Origin: Leucobacter salsicius M1-8
Lineage (GTDB): Bacteria; Actinomycetota; Actinomycetes; Actinomycetales; Microbacteriaceae
Assembly: GCF_000350525.1 (NCBI RefSeq)
Contig: NZ_AOCN01000007.1
Location: 124,001 to 188,000 of the forward strand
DNA: 64,000 bases
Direction of reading: 5' to 3'
How positions within the stretch are numbered: the first letter of the stretch is position 1; each line of letters begins with the position of its first letter. Under the pieces are notes generated by a model, which made no database searches, was not told where the DNA came from, and was given only the letters and a program-made list of their open reading frames with translations. Position numbers and translations under genes: made by a program. This document shows positions 8,550 to 15,821 of the stretch, piece by piece.

Positions 8550-9134
8550 TTAGCTGTTGAGCGCGAAGCCGCCGGTCCAGTTGATCTTCTCACTGGCCGC
8601 GAGCGTGAGCTGCAGGAAGCCAAGGGCCTCAAGCTCGTGCGCCCGGCTCAGGGCACCGGCATCGATCGCGGCGATGCCCCCCGCGGTGACGGCGGCTACG
8701 AGAGCGGCCTTGGCATCGACATCATCACCTGCGACGAGCACGGTAGTCGCCGCCTCGCCAGCCTTGCCCGTGGCAAGTGTCGCAGCAAAGTTGGTATTGA
8801 AGGCCTTGAGTACCCTCGATTGGGGCAGCGCGGCCTGGATCTCGGCGGCGGCCGAGCTGCCGACGGGCACGACGAGACTGTCGAACGTCTCGAAGTCGAG
8901 CGGGTTCGTAATGTCGACCACGGTCTTCCCCTCGAACTGAGCACCGTACGACTCGAGAACGCCAGCGACCGCCGGGTACGGCAGCGCCAGGATCACGGTT
9001 TCGCCAGTAACGACGGCCGCCTGGGAGGCGGCCTGCTCGTGGGAAATGTAGTCGACGTCAGCGCCACCCGCGGCGAGCACGCCGCCGATTGCGTTCGCCA
9101 TGTTGCCGGTGCCAAAAATCGTGAACGTTGCCAT
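8550..9134 (-). CDS. NAD(P)-binding F420-reductase-like oxidoreductase
   Basis: The 194-residue single Rossmann domain begins MATFTIFGTGNMANAIGGVL, a GxGxxxxA nucleotide-binding loop as in NADPH:F420 oxidoreductase (Fno/NPD) proteins. It continues with ILALPYPAVAGVLES, VVDITNPLD and VLKAFNTNFAATLA, all in the family order. Family members reduce F420 or related cofactors with NADPH; a cofactor cannot be assigned here. The ATG at 9134 is preceded by GAGGAG. It is divergent from the marR gene with only 112 bases between them, so it is the probable target of that regulator. The VOC and DoxX genes downstream suggest a redox/quinone-stress group. Confidence 0.85.
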   Translation of the reverse strand: MATFTIFGTGNMANAIGGVLAAGGADVDYISHEQAASQAAVVTGETVILALPYPAVAGVLESYGAQFEGKTVVDITNPLDFETFDSLVVPVGSSAAAEIQAALPQSRVLKAFNTNFAATLATGKAGEAATTVLVAGDDVDAKAALVAAVTAGGIAAIDAGALSRAHELEALGFLQLTLAASEKINWTGGFALNS

Positions 9135-9178
9135 TTCGGAATTCTCCTCGCTTGGTCGCTTCCCACCCGGGAAGCATT

Positions 9179-9228
9179 GGTTGCAGGTACAACTAAAAGA
9201 TAATCACACTTTACTTGTAGGCGCAACC
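9179..9228. promoter_or_regulatory. Paired dyad operators between marR and the oxidoreductase gene
   Basis: Two similar 14-bp dyads, GTTGCAGGTACAAC (9180-9193) and CTTGTAGGCGCAAC (9214-9227), lie 34 bp centre to centre. Each has the form (G/C)TTG-N6-CAAC. Together they also form a long inverted repeat (GGTTGCnnnTACAAnTAAA on opposite strands). Spacing of about three helical turns within a divergent promoter region is what two MarR dimers would need. The right-hand dyad lies just upstream of the candidate marR -10 box. A GCTTCCC-ACCC-GGGAAGC hairpin (9158-9175) sits in the leader of the leftward gene. Confidence 0.6.
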
Positions 9229-9234
9229 ATTTGC

Positions 9235-9240
9235 TAGAAT
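9235..9240 (+). promoter_or_regulatory. -10 box TAGAAT for a leaderless marR mRNA
   Basis: TAGAAT is followed by exactly six bases and the ATG at 9247. No Shine-Dalgarno is present, so transcription probably starts at the start codon. Confidence 0.5.
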
Positions 9241-9246
9241 TGCCAC

Positions 9247-9894
9247 ATGACCACTCCCCTGAGCTACCCCGAACGCGTTGCAGTGGCTCGACTGCACGCC
9301 ATGCTTGAGCTGCTGCCCACCGCGCTCGACAAGCGACTCGGGGCCGTGGGGATCACCGCGTTTGAACACACCCTGCTCGACGTACTCGAGCAGAGCGATG
9401 CCCATCGCATGCGCATGAGTGAGCTCGCGCGCAAGACCAACGCAACGCTCCCGCGTCTCTCGCGGGTCGCTTCGTCGCTCGAGCGACGCGGACTCATCGA
9501 ACGGGCCCCCTGTCCCGAGGACGGCCGCGCGACCAACGCGGTGCTCACTCCCCTGGGCGTTCACGTGCACGAACAGTCTCAGGCGCTGTACGCTTCGGCC
9601 GTGCGCGAACTGGTGCTCGAGGGGCTCGGCAGGCTTCCCGGGGACGGCGTCGCGCTGCTAACCGACCTGACCTATGCGGTGCTCACGAGCCTCGACACCG
9701 AACACCCGCGAGGAGCCCAGCTAGCGGGCGATCCCGCGCCGGAGTGCGCTGCGGATCCGACGCCCGCGTGCGACGCGGATCCGGCTCCCGAGCCAGCGTG
9801 CGCGGCCGATCCTGTGCCCGGGTGCGACGCAGATCCGGATTCGGAACCCGCGTGCAATGCCGACCCGGTACCGAGCGATCCGGTGACAATCTAA
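9247..9894 (+). CDS. MarR-family regulator with cysteine-repeat C-terminal tail
   Basis: Residues 1-155 form a standard MarR winged helix: ALDKRLGAVGITAFEHTLLDVLEQ, recognition region MSELARKTNATLPRLSRVASSLERRGLIERAPCPEDGR (residues about 58-95), wing and dimerisation helices. From residue 162 to the end the protein changes into about five Asp-Pro-rich repeats of the type DPxPxCxA (DPAPECAA, DPTPACDA, DPVPGCDA and variants), each with one cysteine. This tail is absent from ordinary MarR proteins of about 145 residues. MarR proteins controlling CatDE-type systems sense quinones through cysteines, so a thiol-sensing role for the tail is attractive but unproven. It likely represses the divergent oxidoreductase gene and itself. 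Confidence 0.85.
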   Translation: MTTPLSYPERVAVARLHAMLELLPTALDKRLGAVGITAFEHTLLDVLEQSDAHRMRMSELARKTNATLPRLSRVASSLERRGLIERAPCPEDGRATNAVLTPLGVHVHEQSQALYASAVRELVLEGLGRLPGDGVALLTDLTYAVLTSLDTEHPRGAQLAGDPAPECAADPTPACDADPAPEPACAADPVPGCDADPDSEPACNADPVPSDPVTI

Positions 9895-9897
9895 GCT
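9892..9897 (+). promoter_or_regulatory. -10 box TAAGCT for a leaderless hydrolase mRNA
   Basis: TAAGCT overlaps the marR stop codon and lies exactly six bases before the ATG at 9904. The same TAAGCT-N6-ATG arrangement recurs before 10579. Confidence 0.5.
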
Positions 9898-9903
9898 GAG
9901 TGC

Positions 9904-10569
9904 ATGAACTTTGTGCGGCATCAGCTGGCCCGCCTTGCCGATTATGCGTATGCGGGCTGGCGGCAGCTGAGCGGCATGATGTCACGCGCTCAACCCGGGG
10001 ACTTCCGCAGCGGGCACCTCGCTCCGGTGCTGATCATTCCGGGCGTCTACGAACGGTGGCAGTTCCTGTTGCCCGTAATTCGCGAACTCCACGGCGCCGG
10101 GCATCCCGTGCACGTCGTGAGCGCGCTGGGCAGCAATCGCGCCCCTGTGCCAAAAGGCGCGGCGCACGTTACCGGGTACCTCGTCGAGCACGATCTACAC
10201 GCCGTCGTCATCGTGGCACACAGTAAGGGTGGCCTCATCGGCAAGCATGTGATGGGGTTTGGCGAGGGGGCGGATCGCGTGCGTCAGATGGTCGCGGTGG
10301 CGACCCCGTTCGGAGGATCACGGTACGCGAACCTCATGCTCGGCCGCACCCTTCGCGCCTTCCGTCCGGCGAACGAAACGCTCGTGCTCCTTGCCGGCGC
10401 GTTGACGGCGAATACGCGCATCGTTTCGGTGTACCCCCGTTTCGATCCGCATATTCCCGATGGCAGCGCACTCGCGGGCGCTCAGAACGTGGTGGTCCAG
10501 GCATCGGGGCACTTCCGCGTCCTCACGCACCGGGAAACGCGGGCCGAAATTTTGCGCGCCGCGGCGTAA
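9904..10569 (+). CDS. Alpha/beta hydrolase, triacylglycerol-lipase-like
   Basis: The 221-residue protein shows the small-lipase pattern. An oxyanion-hole strand VLIIPGVYERW is followed by the nucleophile elbow VIVAHSKGGLIGK (serine of A-H-S-K-G), ATPFGGSRYA after it, a likely catalytic aspartate in SVYPRFDPHIP, and a final histidine in VQASGHFRVL. No signal peptide is evident, so it probably acts in the cytoplasm on short lipidic esters. The gene starts ten bases after marR but without a Shine-Dalgarno; a TAAGCT box six bases upstream suggests its own leaderless promoter. The substrate is unknown. Confidence 0.85.
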   Translation: MNFVRHQLARLADYAYAGWRQLSGMMSRAQPGDFRSGHLAPVLIIPGVYERWQFLLPVIRELHGAGHPVHVVSALGSNRAPVPKGAAHVTGYLVEHDLHAVVIVAHSKGGLIGKHVMGFGEGADRVRQMVAVATPFGGSRYANLMLGRTLRAFRPANETLVLLAGALTANTRIVSVYPRFDPHIPDGSALAGAQNVVVQASGHFRVLTHRETRAEILRAAA

Positions 10570-10572
10570 GCT
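10567..10572 (+). promoter_or_regulatory. -10 box TAAGCT for a leaderless PIG-L mRNA
   Basis: TAAGCT covers the stop codon of the preceding hydrolase and is exactly six bases before the ATG at 10579; there is no Shine-Dalgarno. Confidence 0.5.
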
Positions 10573-10578
10573 GCAGGC

Positions 10579-11298
10579 ATGACCACTCTCGAGTTGTTTA
10601 CCCCCGAAAACGTTGAGCGGGTACTGTGCATCGTGGCACACCCCGATGACATGGAGTACGGCGGATCCGCCGCGGTGGCGGAGTGGACGGCGCAGGGCAT
10701 CGAGGTCTCGTACCTGCTACTCACTGCTGGTGAGGCTGGCATCAGAGGCATGGCACCCGAGATTGCGCGGCCGCTTCGCGCCGCGGAACAGCGCGCATCC
10801 TGCGACATCGTGGGTGTCTCGCGGCTCACAATCCTTGATTTTCCCGACGGGTTGCTCGAACCGAATCTCGCGTTGCGCGAGGCGATCTGTCGCGAGATTC
10901 GCATCGTGCGCCCGCAGATCGTGGTCACCATGTCGTGGGAGCTCGAGGCGGGCCGAGGGCTGAACCACGTCGACCACCGCGCGACCGGAATCAGCGTGGT
11001 CGATGCCGTGCGGGACGCCGATAACCCGTGGCTGTTCACCGATCAGCTCGTGAGTGGGGAGCTCACCGAGTGGAAGGCACCGTGGCTGTGCGTCACCATG
11101 CACGAGCCCGCACACGCCATCGAGGTCTCGGAGGCATCTCTCGAGCGAGGCGTCGCGTCGCTCGAGGCGCATCGCCACTATCTTGCCGCTTTGCCGGATC
11201 ATCCCGCTCCGCGCGATCTCATCACCGGAATCTTGACCGGGGGCGGTGAAGCGGCGGGCGTGCCCCTCGCATTGCCGATTCACGCGTACGCAATGTAG
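10579..11298 (+). CDS. PIG-L/LmbE family zinc N-deacetylase
   Basis: The 239-residue protein carries the PIG-L signature near the N-terminus, CIVAHPDDMEYGGSAAVAEW (zinc ligands H and D of HPDD; the first D is the usual general base). The second zinc site is in GRGLNHVDHRATG (H-x-x-H) at about residue 135. The family removes N-acetyl groups from GlcNAc-linked substrates, as in mycothiol (MshB) or bacillithiol synthesis and mycothiol-conjugate cleavage (Mca). At 239 residues it is shorter than typical MshB/Mca (about 290), so I do not assign either. It converges tail-to-tail with the DHFR-like gene without overlap. Confidence 0.88.
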   Translation: MTTLELFTPENVERVLCIVAHPDDMEYGGSAAVAEWTAQGIEVSYLLLTAGEAGIRGMAPEIARPLRAAEQRASCDIVGVSRLTILDFPDGLLEPNLALREAICREIRIVRPQIVVTMSWELEAGRGLNHVDHRATGISVVDAVRDADNPWLFTDQLVSGELTEWKAPWLCVTMHEPAHAIEVSEASLERGVASLEAHRHYLAALPDHPAPRDLITGILTGGGEAAGVPLALPIHAYAM

Positions 11299-11964
11299 CT
11301 ATCTACTTGCTGCCTTGGTGAACGTAATATGCGTGGTGCCTGACGGGGTCGTCTCTGATTCGACGGTGAAGTCGCGTTCGAGCCCCTCAAGTCTGTCCCA
11401 CAGACGCACACCACGGCCCAGGATGATTGGCACGACGGCTACGTGCAGCATGTCCACGAGGCCTTCGGCGAGGAATCCCCGCACGATGGTGGGCCCGCCA
11501 CCGATTCGCACGTCGCGGTCGCCCGCGAGTTCCCGCGCCAGGGTGAGGGCGTCTCTGTTGGACGCATTGACGAAGTAAAACGTATTGTCGCCCTTACACT
11601 CAAGCGGAGCGCGCTCGTGATGGGTCAACACCACTACCGGGGTGTGGAACGGCGGGTTATCGCCCCACCAGCCGCGCCATTCGGGGTCGTCTTGCCAGCC
11701 GGGTGGGCCGAACTTGTTGGCACCCATGATCTCGGCGCCAATGTTTTCGCCCCAGCGCCGCGCGAAGCGATCGTCGGGCTCTGACGCGAGCGACACCGGC
11801 TCTCGTTCGCGGTCGCCCGTCATGCCCTGGAACGTGGCCGTGGGAAAGAACCATTCTGTGAGTCTGGTGCCGGCGTGACCGAAGGGGCTCGCAAGTGATT
11901 GCCCCTCGCCCGTGGCAAACCCGTCGAGCGATACGCTCATATTGTGGACTCGAACCAGTGACAT
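11299..11964 (-). CDS. Dihydrofolate reductase-like (RibD C-terminal domain) protein
   Basis: The 221-residue protein begins MSLVRVHNMSVSLDGFATGE, the first strand of the RibD-C/DHFR fold. It continues with IMGANKFGP, VVVLTHHERAPLE, ARELAGDRDVRIGGGPTIVRGFLAEGLVDMLHVAVVPIILGRGVRLWD and a closing TTHITFTK strand. The GGGPT nucleotide loop indicates NADPH binding. Such stand-alone proteins in actinobacteria are reductases of unknown substrate and should not be read as folate enzymes. The ATG at 11964 has GGGAGG upstream. Confidence 0.88.
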   Translation of the reverse strand: MSLVRVHNMSVSLDGFATGEGQSLASPFGHAGTRLTEWFFPTATFQGMTGDREREPVSLASEPDDRFARRWGENIGAEIMGANKFGPPGWQDDPEWRGWWGDNPPFHTPVVVLTHHERAPLECKGDNTFYFVNASNRDALTLARELAGDRDVRIGGGPTIVRGFLAEGLVDMLHVAVVPIILGRGVRLWDRLEGLERDFTVESETTPSGTTHITFTKAASR

Positions 11965-12090
11965 GATGCCTCCCGCGATGGATGCTTCGTTGCGAGGTTG
12001 AGTCTACGCCTCACCTCCGACGAGGCCCCATAGTCTCAGCATTCCCCGACCAACTTCGATTTCGGAGGCGGCAACCGACCCAGCGCCCGG

Positions 12091-12096
12091 TAGGCT
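12091..12096 (+). promoter_or_regulatory. -10 box TAGGCT for a leaderless trmL mRNA
   Basis: TAGGCT lies exactly six bases before the GTG start at 12103, with no Shine-Dalgarno between. Confidence 0.45.
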
Positions 12097-12102
12097 CGTC
12101 GA

Positions 12103-12564
12103 GTGACTCGTGTGCTCTTCTTTGAACCCCAAATCGCAGGCAACACCGGCAATGCGATTCGCATGGCCGCGGGTAGCGGTGCTGAGCTGCACCTCGTCAA
12201 CCCGCGCTTCGATTTCGAGGACGCAAAGCTGCGCAGGGCCGGGCTCGACTATCACGACCTCGCCGTTGTCACGGTGCACGATTCGTTTGAGGCGGCGCTC
12301 GCGGCCCTGCTGCCCGCCCGCATCTTCGCGTTCACGGCGCGCACCACGCGCCTCTACACCGATGTGGCGTACGAACCGAGCGATGTGCTCTTGTTTGGCC
12401 CCGAGCCGACCGGTCTGCCCGACGAGATTCTGCAGCACGAGGCGATCACCGATGCGCTGCGCGTACCGATGCTGTCGGGCCGGCGATCGATGAACCTCGC
12501 CAACTGCGCCTCCGTGGTGACGTACGAGGCCTGGCGCCAGCAGGGCTTTGCTGGCCAGGAGTAA
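12103..12564 (+). CDS. trmL: tRNA (cytidine(34)-2'-O)-methyltransferase
   Basis: The 153-residue SPOUT methyltransferase has the TrmL length and motifs: motif 1 PQIAGNTGNAIRMAAGSGAE, motif 2 VLLFGPEPTGLPDEIL and motif 3 LRVPMLSGRRSMNLANCASV, which form the trefoil knot binding S-adenosylmethionine. It 2'-O-methylates the wobble C/U of leucine tRNAs. The GTG start gives MTRVLFFEPQ, the expected N-terminus. It is a core gene and marks the left boundary of the cassette of defence-like genes that follows on the opposite strand, 32 bases away. Confidence 0.93.
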   Translation: MTRVLFFEPQIAGNTGNAIRMAAGSGAELHLVNPRFDFEDAKLRRAGLDYHDLAVVTVHDSFEAALAALLPARIFAFTARTTRLYTDVAYEPSDVLLFGPEPTGLPDEILQHEAITDALRVPMLSGRRSMNLANCASVVTYEAWRQQGFAGQE

Positions 12565-12596
12565 CTGGCTTCCCAGGCAGCCAAGGCATCTGAGCT

Positions 12597-15500
12597 CTAG
12601 CGGTTTCGCTCGGGTGGCCGCAAGTCAATCGTTGCGGCCTCAGCCCCGTCGACACCCCGCTTCTCCAACATCTCGACCATGTCCTCCTGCCGCGGCTGCC
12701 CCAAGGTAAGCCGGTAGAGCGTGAGCGCTGAACGAAGTTTTTCGTAGCGTTCCAGGTCGCGGCTCAGCGGGTACTGCACGAGAGTGCGCTGAATCTGCGC
12801 TGGCCCGGGATACATCCACCACGGTGAAAATTCCCCAGCTTCATTGTCCGTCAGTGTCGCGGCGTCGAACGCAGCGCGCCAGGCACAACGGTCAGTCGAT
12901 ACGAGCACATCTTCCCAGTGCTGAGAGGCTACGTTCTTGCGCACAGCATGGCCGCCATATCGGTTCACGCGGCCCTCACGCTGTTCGAAGTCCACCGGGT
13001 TACTCGGCAAGTTCCAATGAATAACCGAATGACTCCACCAGTGGAAGTCAATGCCTTCTTGCCCCACGCTGGTCGAGGCAAGCACGAACGGAGCGAATGG
13101 GCTGTTAAACGCGGCCCGTACGGCAGATTGGCGTGCTACGTCGGCGTCCCCTTCACTTCGAGATTGGTCACCCCCGCCGTATCTCACTGCGAATCGGGCG
13201 TTCATCGAGATCACGTCACGCTCGAGCGTGGCCTCGCGTGCGTGGTAGGTCGCTGGCCGCAGCCCCAGGGAAGTCGCCACATTCAATGCCATCGTGCCAA
13301 GCATTTCATCGGTCACCGGCTGTTGGCCGGTCTCGCACCACAGTTGGAACAGGTACTCGTCCAACACCGCCCGCAAATTGCCATCTGCGCAGTAGTCGAG
13401 CACTCGACGCCAGTACGGCATGCGTGAACCTGCATCAGAGTAAAGGGTATCGAGCAGCTCTTGCGCTTCAGGCCTGTTGAAAAGCGCGCGCAACCCTTCC
13501 GCGATCGTAAATGCAGCCCGCCAAACACCCCGCGGTGTACAGTCCCCGTTGGCTAGAGAAGAGAGCGAACGATACGCCAGGCTCCCTGGAGAGAACGCAA
13601 CAATTCGCGCCAGATCGGGGTGCGAGAGGTACTTAGGCTCCGTTCCGGATCGCTCGCTCCCCACGCTTCGCGCGTGATCCTGAGCTTTCAGGAGATTGGC
13701 CCGAAGACCAGCGATACCACGCGAAGTTGATCCTGGCTCAGGTACCGCGTTCTGGTCGCCTCGCGTCGCGCGCCCCCCGGCTTCGTCACGGTCAATCGCG
13801 AAGGTACTGTCTGTTCTTTCCGGATCAAAAGCTCCGCTGTGTCCGAAAAACGCTTCCCATGCACGCTCCGTGGTTTCCCCTTGCGGCAGCCTGGACGCAA
13901 TCTGCTCGACGAGCGCTGAGCTTTCAATCAAGCCCCCATTGGCTCGCACTGCGGATAGTTGGTCGGCGACGGACAGAAGTTCGGGGTGGGGCCAGAAAAT
14001 GGCGAGCGTCGACAGACTGGCGGCCTGATCATCAGTCTGTCGGTACGTAAAGCGCTGCGTGGGAGCCGTCCGATCCGAGGCAGGGAGCCCTTCATCCGAG
14101 ATCCCCCTCATCCGCCGCTCAGCTTCGTGGCTCACGATCGAGGCGATCGAGGTAGGTGCGGCCGACCATGCAGAGAACAGCACCTGTTTCGTGACACGGC
14201 CATCTGAGAATGGCGCATAGGTCGGGCCTGGCTTGAGGTACGGCATCGACGGAGGCAGCCATAGGAGTTTCCACCACCCAGCATCGAGCGTCTGGTCCAT
14301 GAGCGCGCGCAGCGGCCCGCCGCCCACGTCGATCATGGCCCGGCGCTCCACTTGGTCACGGGTGATCGCGTGTGTGCTCCGAAGTTTACGTTCGAGATGC
14401 TTAGCTCGACGCCCGCCTGCAGCTTCGTCGATGGCGCGCGCAATCTTGTAGTGTTCCATGAAGTTCGCGAAGTGCGGCACCGATTTCCAATACTCCAGGT
14501 TCACCGGACTGCCGACCTCGTTTCCGAGCTCTGCAAGCGCAACCCAACGCGACAGATCTGAGCCGGTGGGGACGGGAACTTCGAGACGCTGCACCTCCAC
14601 GAGGTCTTGGCCGTTCATCGTGTTGGGCCGTTCTGAACGGGACATCATGGTGTTCAGGCTTCGTCGTACGCTCGCTGCGGCGGCGAGCGCTGAGGAGCCT
14701 GAGACGAGGGTCTCGCGGTATTGCTGCAGTGCGTGTTGAACTTCCTGGATTCTGGCCTGATCGTCGTTACACAGAAACTTCACTATCGCGAGAAAGTCTT
14801 CATAATGATTCGCGTCGTTCTCTGTCGCCTGGGTGAAGGGTTCGTAAGGGGTGGCTGAAAGCAACAGTACTTTTACACCGCGATAGCGGAACAGGCCATC
14901 TGCAAGCTCGGCTGCATCGCCACCCTTTTCTGGGTCAAGGAGGGACTTGAACCGTTGAAACTCGTCGAGAATCACAAGGTCCGGTTCTAGCGATTCAACA
15001 CTCGCCAAAGCAAGATGGGTGCGAAGCTTTGCAATAAGCGCAACAATTTCTTGCCGAAGTTCCTCTGGCAGGTCCTGCTGCGACGATTCAGCGCCCATAA
15101 TGTTGTTGCGCGCCACGTGGCCGCTGATGCGGTCTCGCAATCGCACAAAGGTTGTGAGCGATCCCTGCTCACGCGCAATGTTCTCAAAACCGTCTCGGAT
15201 CGTGGCGTCGATCCGACCGTTCATTCCAGCAGCAATGCGCTCCACATAACCGCGGGCGAACCGCTCCACAGATTCCACGCGGCCTTGAAACATCACGCGT
15301 GTTGCGTGCTGCTGCGCGCCATCATGTTGCAGCAGGTCGTCTAGGAGCAGCACCAGCAGAGCTCGCTCATCGCCGCTCCCCTGATGCGACGAGGCTACGG
15401 AAAACGAGGTACCCGGCGTGAACGAGACGAGGTTGATCGGCTTTCCCGAGGACGAAGTCGAAGGAGTAGACAGGCGACTCGATTCAAGGGCGAGCAACGA

Positions 15501-15821
15501 AAGTCGGGTGGCCATTGCGACCTCAGTCTGGCCTGTCACATTCAACCGTTTGAGGTTCTGGCCTGCGAGGTCACGATTACTGCAGATATAAACGATGTCG
15601 ATGCGTTTGACGCTGTCATCAGATTCGAGCGCCCGGATCGTCTCGGCCACAATGCCACGTGCGATCACGCTCTTGCCAAGGCCTGTCTCATCGGCGATCA
15701 AGAACCGGCCGGAGTGAGCAGCCGACTCGGGGCCATAGAACTGGTTCGTCACGTGTGCCACAGCGTCTTGCTGAAAGCTCCGCAGTCCTTGAAGCACCGC
15801 GTCTCTATCTACCGCACTCAT
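12597..15821 (-). CDS. SF2 helicase, SNF2-like, of a defence-type cassette
   Basis: The 1074-residue protein is a superfamily-2 translocase. Seen are a Q-like SFQQDAV segment, Walker A DETGLGKS (residues 44-51), motif Ia-like VYICSNRDLAGQN, motif II DLVILDEFQRF (about 281-291), motif III LLLSATPYEPF (320-329), motif V STSVGQEGIDFHWW and motif VI QREGRVNRYGG near residue 950. Roughly 230 residues lie between motifs I and II. The start is the ATG at 15821, which overlaps the stop of the PLD gene by four bases (ATGA), indicating translational coupling. It probably couples ATP hydrolysis to movement on nucleic acid and works with the PLD-like and DUF6361-type neighbours. Confidence 0.85.
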   Translation of the reverse strand: MSAVDRDAVLQGLRSFQQDAVAHVTNQFYGPESAAHSGRFLIADETGLGKSVIARGIVAETIRALESDDSVKRIDIVYICSNRDLAGQNLKRLNVTGQTEVAMATRLSLLALESSRLSTPSTSSSGKPINLVSFTPGTSFSVASSHQGSGDERALLVLLLDDLLQHDGAQQHATRVMFQGRVESVERFARGYVERIAAGMNGRIDATIRDGFENIAREQGSLTTFVRLRDRISGHVARNNIMGAESSQQDLPEELRQEIVALIAKLRTHLALASVESLEPDLVILDEFQRFKSLLDPEKGGDAAELADGLFRYRGVKVLLLSATPYEPFTQATENDANHYEDFLAIVKFLCNDDQARIQEVQHALQQYRETLVSGSSALAAAASVRRSLNTMMSRSERPNTMNGQDLVEVQRLEVPVPTGSDLSRWVALAELGNEVGSPVNLEYWKSVPHFANFMEHYKIARAIDEAAGGRRAKHLERKLRSTHAITRDQVERRAMIDVGGGPLRALMDQTLDAGWWKLLWLPPSMPYLKPGPTYAPFSDGRVTKQVLFSAWSAAPTSIASIVSHEAERRMRGISDEGLPASDRTAPTQRFTYRQTDDQAASLSTLAIFWPHPELLSVADQLSAVRANGGLIESSALVEQIASRLPQGETTERAWEAFFGHSGAFDPERTDSTFAIDRDEAGGRATRGDQNAVPEPGSTSRGIAGLRANLLKAQDHARSVGSERSGTEPKYLSHPDLARIVAFSPGSLAYRSLSSLANGDCTPRGVWRAAFTIAEGLRALFNRPEAQELLDTLYSDAGSRMPYWRRVLDYCADGNLRAVLDEYLFQLWCETGQQPVTDEMLGTMALNVATSLGLRPATYHAREATLERDVISMNARFAVRYGGGDQSRSEGDADVARQSAVRAAFNSPFAPFVLASTSVGQEGIDFHWWSHSVIHWNLPSNPVDFEQREGRVNRYGGHAVRKNVASQHWEDVLVSTDRCAWRAAFDAATLTDNEAGEFSPWWMYPGPAQIQRTLVQYPLSRDLERYEKLRSALTLYRLTLGQPRQEDMVEMLEKRGVDGAEAATIDLRPPERNR

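Noticed and set aside
9730-9894. MarR tail as a frameshift artefact
   Set aside because: The repeats keep one reading frame, have regular DPxPxCxA periodicity and end in a stop next to a promoter; shifted frames give no MarR-like ending.
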